Position numbers and translations under genes: made by a program
The notes under the pieces: model-generated
The model's input: the letters and a program-made list of their open reading frames with translations, nothing else
What the model was told of the DNA's origin: nothing
Databases searched by the model: none
Shown: positions 56,062-64,000 of the stretch, in pieces
Position numbering within the stretch: the stretch's first letter is position 1
Layout: each line of letters begins with the position of its first letter
From: Pyrenochaeta sp. MPI-SDFR-AT-0127
Lineage: Eukaryota > Ascomycota > Dothideomycetes > Pleosporales > Cucurbitariaceae
DNA: 64,000 nt
Assembly (NCBI GenBank): GCA_020747015.1
Contig: JAGTJM010000069.1
Coordinates: 62,001 to 126,000 of the forward strand
Direction of reading: 5' to 3'

Positions 56062-58747
56062 TCATGGACCTCACGCGATGAAGATGGGGAAAGGAGCAGA
56101 GGTTCCGTCTCCTGTGACCGCCATGGTTTGGGAGGAGGTGAGCTTAAGAGGAAGCACCTAAGTATAGGTGTGTTAAACAGGAAGCGATCAGCAGTCTGAA
56201 CGTTAGCACCTGCGGGTACCGTCGGATTTCCACTTGGAGAAACATCGGAACTCCTGCGCGTCGTGTTGCAGGCGATAGCGATTCTGCAGGCAGGAATTTC
56301 GAAGGCGACTGGGGGGACTAGAACGCTGCACCAAGCAGTGATGCCTGGTTCGATACGATTTCTACACGGAGCATTGTTTCCGGTCAGATGGAGCATAGTC
56401 TTCTCGAAAACCTTACTGAAGCCACACGACATCGACAGCCGAACGAGGCAAGGATATGGTCGCACATCTGCGCCTGAGCAAAATTATCACCACCGGCTCC
56501 ACGTGTTGCAACGGACATCCGCAACGCATGAGAAACAACGGTAACAGCGGGAGTGACAACCTCCAGAGGTGTGCATACCATGCACGAAACGAGTCAGCGT
56601 TTCGCATGCGAAAAACGTGCAGGGCAAACGCAACTGCGATGGCCGCACGTTCGTTTCGTGGTGAGCCACCAAACTGTCAGCGCAGGCGTTGCAGCGACCA
56701 AGGAATCTGCCGAGCTGTGGAGAGGCCTTGTTTGACACTTGGGTGTCCGCGGTATCCTTACATGGCATCATATACCCCTACCACACTGCAACGTCACTTC
56801 GCTTCTCTGAAGCAGAAACAGGCAACAAACTTGTTCATCCTGCGGAACGCAACAGCGGTCTGCCAAGTATAATCTGATAGGTTGCCTATTCGAAGTCGCC
56901 GTCGAAAACTGTATTGCATCTTACCTCGACCGTTGATCATGACACTTCCACACCCGCTTCATCCGAGATACCAAGTGGAGATCGACGGATCTGGCAGATC
57001 CACGCTGACGATCTGATTGTGATGAGCAGATTGACACATGCGCTGACTGATTGCAGCACTACTCGAGCGCGCGCGCCCCAGGCATCTGGTAACTTATGTA
57101 GTCCGACGCGGCGCTGCATATGGCCTTTCATAATTAAACTTCCAAAGTACCGGCGTGGCTTCTAACGATTGGCAATATCAGTCCACTCGCCCACGAGAAA
57201 GCGGATTTGAAATGGTTTTTTTGAGTTTCCGGCCACGCAACGAGACGAGACGGCGCCGGACGCCAGTCAGCTAGCTGGGCCCCAACGCCCTCATTCCTCG
57301 CCAAACCCTCGAGGACGGCGCAACTGCTAGCTGGCCGGTAGCCAGAACAGCCGTTCAGCCTCTCCGCTACCGTGGGCACTAGCTAAACCAGCGCTCGACG
57401 CACTAGACCAACCATCTCAACACACTACAGCGCATTGGGAACGACTCACGTACTCGTCGTGTCGCTGTCCACAAACGTACATGCTCTAGGCAATTCCGCA
57501 AACTCTAAACACCAAAAGTGGTTAAGGCAACGGCAGCCGCATGATCGAGTTTCGACACAAGCGCATTTTCTAGTCGCCGACTGACGAAGAAACTGATCAA
57601 CGATAGACGATGGAGACGTTGTCGATAAAACGGCTTTCTTTTTCGTTGAACGGGGCGCGCCGTCAGTCTTCCCCCCCTTGGAAATTGTCCGTCCACTCAT
57701 CTGGCGCGGACAGAGCGACATGCGTCACTGAGGCCCACGGTTGGAAGCAAACCGGTGGGTTTTGTTCGTTATTTCCACATTTTTTCGCAATGAGTCGGTC
57801 GCTCTGCTCCGATGGGTGACGATGCAACGACGTAAACATCACACGCAACACCCCCTTTCCCCTGCCTCAGCGCGTACCATACAAACGCAGATTTGGGGTA
57901 GAGCGGTGCCGGTTGAGCGGGCGCGAGCGAGGGCAGATCAGGCACATCTGCCGAGTCCCAGAGGGCTTGCTGCAGGTGACATCGACGCCTCTCGATCTCC
58001 ATGTTTCCTAACTTGCATTGCGGCACTTTTGTCTACGTCCGGCGGGAGAGACCGATAAAGGGATGGCCAATCACTGGTTTTTGTAGGGAAAAAGGGAACC
58101 AATCACTAATGCTGCTCAAGCGGAGTTGCAGATGTTGAAACGGAATGAGTAAATTCATTGATCGGCTGGTGAGTCGGGATCGATGTCCGTTGGAGGGGGG
58201 AGTGGGTACCAGTCAGTGTCACTGAGCTGGTTGGGTGGTTTGGTATGTCACTTGAGCGGTGTAAAGGCAGTGGAACATGTAGTTTGCTTGAATGTGCTGA
58301 TTTCGATTGATCATGCTTTCTTGTTGAATGCTAGTGTTGTAGCACTCGGGTATTATTTCGCGAATGATTCGCTGAGTACAATGAAGGCTTCAAAAGCCAT
58401 ATGCTAGGAAACTCCGTAGTCCATTCGGACTTCCACAAATCGCTCGCTGTGAACGCCTGATATTACGCAGCTGCCTCATGCTGCAACTAGAAACAGAGCA
58501 CTAATGTAAACCCTTTTCCGTTGATCCTAAACGGGGTATCTTAACGGCCGTGTATACGATAACAAGATGACTTCCTTCCCTTTTTGGAATGACCAAACGA
58601 TCAATGACAAACAAAGTAAATGAAACGTGATGAGACAAACGACACGTCGATCATGGAACGTCGACTATTAGTAGGAGTATGTAGTGTGAAACGCGCGGTG
58701 TATAGACAAGAAGGGATGTGGTGGGTAGCGTGAAACATGATTGACAT
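56062..58747. other. Long region without a confident gene
   Basis: About 2.7 kb. 56060-56600 (minus) may hold upstream exons of the small gene at 55840: there is a possible 55-nt intron (GTAAGG...CTGAC...TGTAG near 56363-56417). The rest has only short frames, and I see no RNA gene. Confidence 0.45.
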
Positions 58748-59944
58748 CTACATGATGTTTCTGAGATCCATCTTGTCCTTGGGAGACACTGGCGCGCTCC
58801 TCGTCTCAGAGGGCATGGCAGGTCGTGTGTAGGCCGACGGAAGTTGCCTTGCCAATGGGCTAGTTGATGCACTTGCAGAGTGTGGTGCAGGCAGCGTTGG
58901 CTCAGCAAGTGAATGGAACGGGGGTAGTGACCGTTGCTGAACGCTGAGTGGTGTTGATTGTGGAAGAGAGTGATGATGTGTGAGTTGATGTGCGGGCTGG
59001 GTAAGAAGTTGTGGTCGCTCGTAGGTGGGCTCCCTGAATGATGGCGCTGCGTTTGGCGCCGAGGCTTCATTGCGGTGCAGGGGAGGCAGTTGGAGCGAGC
59101 CACGTCGCCTATATGCATCAAATGGCGCATCATCCTCAGGCGCGAAGCCGGTAGAAGGTAGGTAACGAGTACACGAGTTCTTGCGCTCATCCCTGTTGCC
59201 GACTAATGGGGCCAGTGTAATGTCGAGAGGCGATGCCGCACCATGTGGGGACCGGGACTCTGAACCAGTGTCGGTGATTAATGAAGGAGCGCCGTCAGCA
59301 GAAACAATGGAGTAGCCAGATGGCGAAGGCATAGGAGTCTCAAATCCTCGTGCTCGAGCCATGGTCGGGTGTCCATAAGCTGAGATGTCGAGCGGCTGTG
59401 GTCTTGAACCAGGGTAAGGATCGAACCGTTGGGGCTGAGGGAGCTTGAGCGCATGAGGTGAGTTCATAGAGGGATTGAGTGACGGTCTGCGTGAGCTCTC
59501 GTATGAAGGAATGTGATGCTCCTCGTGGTGGGGCAGGCTGTGATTGACTGGTGGGTAGTGGTATCCTGCCTGTGGATGTTGAATGTGCTCGCGAGGTCGC
59601 TGATCAGGACGCTCTGGATTGCGCTTCCGTCGGTTCTGGCCGCCATTCCACCAGTTCTTCACTGCATTGTCACTGCGTCCCTTGAGTCGTCGTGCAATCT
59701 CTGCCCACCGCTTGCCCATCTCGGCGACCATCTTCTCAATCAGCTCCCCCTCTTCAGCTGTGATTGGATCATGGTTCAGAGACGGCTTCAGATTTTGGTG
59801 ATATCGTTCCCTGCACTGCTTGGGTGATCGCGAACCAATCTCCTGTGAGATGCGGACCCAGTTGTGGGGTCCATTGCGGGCCACGAGGTTGACAAGCCAC
59901 TGGTCCTCATGTTGCGACCAAGGGCCGCGTCGGTGAGCAACCAT
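58748..59944 (-). CDS. flbD: Myb (R2R3-type) transcription factor, FlbD homologue
   Basis: A single exon of 398 residues. Two Myb repeats occupy residues 1-105: RRGPWSQHEDQWLVNLVARN through NWVRISQEIGSRSPKQCRER, then EEGELIEKMVAEMGKRWAEI and RSDNAVKNWWNG. The regularly spaced Trp and the RSPKQCRERYHQNLKPSLNH block are characteristic of Aspergillus FlbD and Neurospora RCA-1. FlbD activates conidiation upstream of brlA. The remainder is disordered, Pro/His/Ser-rich, with a conserved-looking end (SPKDKMDLRNIM). Transcription probably starts near a TATA element about 590 nt upstream, giving a long leader. Confidence 0.92.
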   Translation of the reverse strand: MVAHRRGPWSQHEDQWLVNLVARNGPHNWVRISQEIGSRSPKQCRERYHQNLKPSLNHDPITAEEGELIEKMVAEMGKRWAEIARRLKGRSDNAVKNWWNGGQNRRKRNPERPDQRPREHIQHPQAGYHYPPVNHSLPHHEEHHIPSYESSRRPSLNPSMNSPHALKLPQPQRFDPYPGSRPQPLDISAYGHPTMARARGFETPMPSPSGYSIVSADGAPSLITDTGSESRSPHGAASPLDITLAPLVGNRDERKNSCTRYLPSTGFAPEDDAPFDAYRRRGSLQLPPLHRNEASAPNAAPSFREPTYERPQLLTQPAHQLTHHHSLPQSTPLSVQQRSLPPFHSLAEPTLPAPHSASASTSPLARQLPSAYTRPAMPSETRSAPVSPKDKMDLRNIM

Positions 59945-60053
59945 GATGAGGGCTTTAAGAGGTAAAAGTCGAAGAGCGAAACGAGAATGGTTTGTTTGGG
60001 AAGGTCTGAGTGAAATAGGCTGAGATAGAGGAAGCTCGAAAAGAGATGTTCTG

Positions 60054-60365
60054 TCAAGACAACAAGTACAACAAAGTAGCGAAGAAAATCGTGCTGGTCA
60101 AGTTCGTATGGTGGTTATTTTGTCTGCAGTGTCGTAGCTCACTGTATTGTTGGTCAGTCTTTGAATGCTGCCAAGCATCGTGGTTATGAGATGATGAGGT
60201 TATACGTGAGAAATTCCAACTTCCAGTAGTTCCGAACTTGTTCGGATTAAAGCAAGAGTAAGATTGAGGGGGAGTACAACGTGGAGCAGTGTATGGATGG
60301 TTGGGTAGATGGTGAAAAGTGAAGAGGATGGAACAGTGACAAGCGGTGGAGGGCAGTGATATCAT
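60054..60365 (-). other. Possible upstream ORF in the flbD leader
   Basis: A 103-codon frame with a true ATG (MISLPSTACHCSILFTFHHL) between the candidate TATA element and the flbD start. If the leader is unspliced, this uORF would precede flbD and could limit its translation. It may be removed by a leader intron. Confidence 0.35.
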
Positions 60366-60527
60366 GGGATGGAAGGATTAGTAGAAAACGTACCTCAAGA
60401 TTGGAGCAAGTACTACGATTGGTAGCAGAGTGGTGTTGAGGTTTGGTAGAGTAGATGGCAAGAGGGTGGACGTATGAATTCTGACTGAGACCAGAGCCAA
60501 CGGTAACGTGCCAGAGGCGAGGAGCGG

Positions 60528-60534
60528 TATATAT
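60528..60534 (-). promoter_or_regulatory. TATATAT element upstream of flbD
   Basis: ATATATA on the minus strand, about 585 nt before the flbD ATG. Confidence 0.4.
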
Positions 60535-63500
60535 CTCAGCGGCGCGGGGAGCGGTAGTGGGAACACACAGACGCCAAGGCGGTCGAGGAGTTATTGGCTT
60601 GTTCGGGTCGGGCAGGATGGGTGCGAGGGTTCTGCTTTTGAAAGATGCGGCTAAGGCACTGGTGAAATGGTGGTCGGAGACAGCTGGGGCGTCATGCGGC
60701 GCTCTGAGAGACTAGCTGGGCCCTGAGCAGCAGTGGGCTAATGTAATGGGTGTCGACGACGCACATCAACAGCGATGGACCTGGAAGAAGACCAGATCGT
60801 CGGATTCGACAAAGTACCCTGTATCGCATCGTGGCATGGCGTATGGCGCTTGCACGGCGCCATCTGGGAGCGGCAGAAAAATGAAAGCCAGCGCCCAGCT
60901 TCGCAATACCATCCTGGATGCGCCGTAGTGAATTAGCTCCCCTGCTGGCCTCCCTGCCAGCGAGCATGGTCGTCCCGCTACGGCCCACAGCTCGCGCAGC
61001 CTGGTCGCGCCTCAGCGTCGCCAGTGCTGGGGGCCCTGGCCGTTTCGCCGTCGATTCATGGCGGTGCAGGTGGACAGGGCCGGGCGAGGGATGTTTTACG
61101 GACAGCATGGTGACAGTCAAAGATACCCCCACCCCGGCCGATGCTGGGAGCAGTCAGGCCCTTCCCCCTGCGATGCTGCAAACCAAACATGGCGTCCACG
61201 GCGGCGGCGGCGGCGACGACGAGGACAAGGGCCAGGACGAGGACGACCCCAAGGTTCAGCAGCAGCCTCAGCCAGCCCGTTGCAGCAGCGGCCCAGGGAT
61301 TGTTGTGTTTACGGTGTTCAATCTGGCAGTCTGCCTTGACCGGCTTTGTCCCGCTTGCCCACGACTGTGGTGGGTGTGTCCCGTCGTGCTGGTTGCAGGC
61401 GAGCCATGGGACAGCAGGGCCGGGGGAGGAATGCGCCTCCGGACAATGACCACAGCGAGCCTGCTCGCCCTTGCGTGGTGGGCGTGCCTGCCTGCCTGCC
61501 CGAAATAGATGTTTGAGTCTCTCACGGCGGGACAGGCCTCAGGGCGTGGTGTTTCTGGTGAAGCTCATCTCTGACAGGCAGTGAGGCAGCGGTTCGCCAG
61601 GGCAGGCGAGCAGACGCCGCACGATGCACGTTGCAGTCAGCGCTGGCTCGTCGATCAAACGGGTGCTGAGGCTTGAAGACGGACCGGGCGCGGATAGTGT
61701 GATCGTCACGGCCCTCTTGGTGGACGACACGAGGTCGGCGAGGTGGGCTTGGCTCCATGACACTCCTATTCGGGCCCTGGCGCTGTCCTCTCTCCCTCTC
61801 TCCCTCTCGCCCGCCGGCTTCGCAGTGGGCAGAAAAGAAAAGACAAGAGCCTGCGACGGCCGCTGCCTGCTGCCTCTGCCCGTTGCAGAACGCGCTGGGC
61901 CAGGCGCACGCCGCTCGACACAGCGTCTGTTTCCTGAGGCGGCGAAACCGTCCCCAGGCCTCAGGTCAAGCCTGGAGTTTCGAACCAGGTCCTGCGCGGG
62001 CGGCCGTTGCTTGGGCTGTGATCTGCCGGCGGACTGTAGCGAGCCCACTTTGCTGGGACTGTCCCGCTGCTCGTCCAGTCAGCGGCCGCCGCTGCAATTC
62101 AAATCTTTTAGCGCACTAGACGCTGCCTCCCGTTTCGGACGATTTGGGAAGGCACCTCGGATGTTTAGGGAAAGAGCGTTGGGGCCCGCCAAGCGCCTCT
62201 GTCCAGACACAGCAAAGAACGTCACGCTCTGCGCTGCCCGTACTAACCCCCTCCGTCACGGCAAGGTGCAGTCGTCGCAGACGATCGCTGCTGCCGCTAC
62301 GTTCCCATTCCAGTTGCGCCTCCATGCCCCGATTGCCCTCGATGCGCTCGCTGCTCTCCAACGGTCCAGCCTTCCTCCAGTCCTCCAGTCCTCCAGCGCC
62401 CTCCAATCCCGTGACTCTCTGCACCGTCCGTCTCCTCCCATTCATCCCAGGCCGTGTCGTGTTACCCAGCTGCTGGCCAATTGCGCCATCGCGGCGATAC
62501 GGGGCCGGCAGGCAAATAGACGGCAAAGACACGACCTTTGCTGCCAGTGTCAATCAAATCAATCAAAACGTATCCTGTCTCTACTCTACTTGAGACCGGC
62601 CCAGCACCGCCTAATCCCCATTCTGCCGCTGCTGGCCCTGTCGATTGCTGCAAAAATAGAGCCAGCCTTGTCTTCGCTGCCGAACCCCACGCGGCCTCTG
62701 GCTCTCGCTCAGGCAGCGCGCATTCGCTGCTTTCGGCTCGCCCGACGCCCTTCGTCATTCCCTGTCGTGAGGCTTGCCGCACAGCTGTGGCTAGTATCGA
62801 GAGATCCGGGGTTGCACGTCTAGGCCGCCCACAGACAAGCGCGACCCAAGCGTCGGGCTAGAGTTGCGGGACGCACAGTTCCGGTGGTTTGTCTCGCTGT
62901 GCCTCAGCCGCTTCTGCTGCACAAGAGCACAAAAGCAGCAATACCAATGCAGCAACCTCGCCGTTCACTTGGCCCAAACCATCTGCTCGACCACCCTGAT
63001 CTTGTGCACACCATCGCTTGCAGTTCAACGGTTGCCATGGCCGATCCCATTTGGGTCCGGACCTCTGCTGCCTCTCCAAACCTCCCATCCGCCTTCGCAT
63101 GGCTGCAAAACTCATAGTCTCCCCCAGCCGCTGACTTAGCGCCCTGCTCTGACTCGGCCGGATGCGATTGCGACAGGAATCCCCTCTCGCGTTCGCCTTG
63201 CCCAGCACAAACTCGCTTGTGCTGGAGCTGGCTGACTAGAAATCGCCAAACCATGTACAACATTGTCAGTCTCCACACCCCAACGCTGGACTCCGGCGGA
63301 ACTGCGTGTGCAACTCCGCTTGGTTCATGGGTGCAGAACCCCCGGTTGTCCTTCTGACGGTGGTTGGGCACCCTCTTGTCAGCCGCAGAAAAAGCACACG
63401 TCGGCGCCCGCCATCGAGCCCTTGCTGCAGAATCCCGTCCTCTGGGACTAACGGTGGTTCCAGCAACTCAGTCGTGGCTCATGTCGTGACCGCTGCAATC

Positions 63501-64000
63501 TCTGGAGCAAAGGGGGCTCTCCAAAGTCATGGGTAAGGCATCTCTCTGCCATCGCAACTGCCACGCTTGATCTGTGCACCTGTGCAACAACGTCTGTCCT
63601 GTGCTTGACCGAACATGCTCGGACACTTGCAAACATCGTGTCGATGCTGCATCGGTCCTTAGAGCAAGTGCTCTCTACCGATGCCGCCTTCTCCCGCTCG
63701 ACATGATCCGCGTTACCCAGTGTGCACAAATGCTTTCACGACTCGTAGAATATTGGGCGTCATCGTAGGATCACCCTAGCAAGGACTTCCTTCCTCCAGG
63801 GGGCCGCAATAGCAAGATTTGTGCGGAAGGAATCGAAGAGTACCGATTCACGGATTGGCGGGAGTTGGCAAGATATCCCCTGCAAGTGCCTCGATAGTAC
63901 CCTCTCCCCAAACGCCATACTGTGCCTCACGACCAAAGGTTCGCTGTCATACACCCGGTGAGCAGCCACGTAAACGGTGAACGCAGTCGACCTTGTCTTT
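60535..64000. other. GC-rich region without a confident gene
   Basis: About 3.4 kb to the window end. Long overlapping frames on both strands (longest 61624-62823, plus, 399 codons) reflect high GC and have no recognisable motif. The plus strand is pyrimidine-rich in places (CTCTCTCCCTCTCTCCCTCT near 61790). There is a GGC run near 61200 and a TCCTCCAG triplet repeat near 62375. It may be the upstream region of a gene beyond the window. Confidence 0.5.

Noticed and set aside
56456..56872. 138-codon plus-strand frame
   Set aside because: No recognisable domain; it conflicts with better-looking minus-strand exon candidates, and neither is proven.

Overview
The window is nuclear DNA from a filamentous ascomycete (Pezizomycotina). 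A Dothideomycete is my best guess, held weakly. The support is the mix of families: an AspB/Cdc3-type septin, a FlbD-type Myb regulator, a HET-domain protein, a PTH11-like rhodopsin-fold membrane protein, a CBM18 chitin-binding protein, a heme-thiolate peroxygenase and MTC6. Genes are spaced and not in operons. They are cut by short GT-AG introns of mostly 46-60 nt, so most coordinates below are gene spans. I rebuilt the splicing by hand, and the exon sums keep frame in every multi-exon model given.

Layout. 1-14.5 kb is conserved housekeeping, all on the minus strand: glycogen phosphorylase (3' end outside the window), a cyclin-like protein, a Pom33/TMEM33 membrane protein, septin Cdc3/AspB and exocyst Exo70. 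The last two act together in polarised growth. 15.5-25.1 kb mixes a large dynamin-like/SLIP-GC-like GTPase and two unrecognised, probably lineage-restricted genes with a cPLA2-family phospholipase. A small upstream exon gives that phospholipase a mitochondrial presequence. 25.7-29.5 kb holds a dual-specificity-phosphatase-fold protein with an altered active site and two tail-to-tail GNAT acetyltransferases.

The most unusual object is at 29717-29913: a tRNA-Pro(AGG) gene with a perfect 72-nt cloverleaf. It can be read only if two intervening sequences are removed in addition to an ordinary anticodon-loop intron. The two extra insertions (53 and 54 nt, in the D-arm region) have the hallmarks of spliceosomal introns: GTAAGT/GTGAGT donors, CTAAC/TACTAAT branch sites and CAG acceptors.

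30.8-39 kb carries an APC-family amino acid permease, a rhodopsin-fold membrane protein and an Irc5/LSH-type SNF2 remodeler. 39.3-52.6 kb is rich in secreted and accessory functions: a CBM18 protein, an alpha/beta hydrolase, a HET protein, a peroxygenase, a type-B carboxylesterase, a DenD-like SDR and a small coiled-coil protein. 52.9-55.1 kb is MTC6, and 58.7-59.9 kb is the FlbD homologue with a long leader. The last 4 kb is GC-rich and has no recognisable gene.
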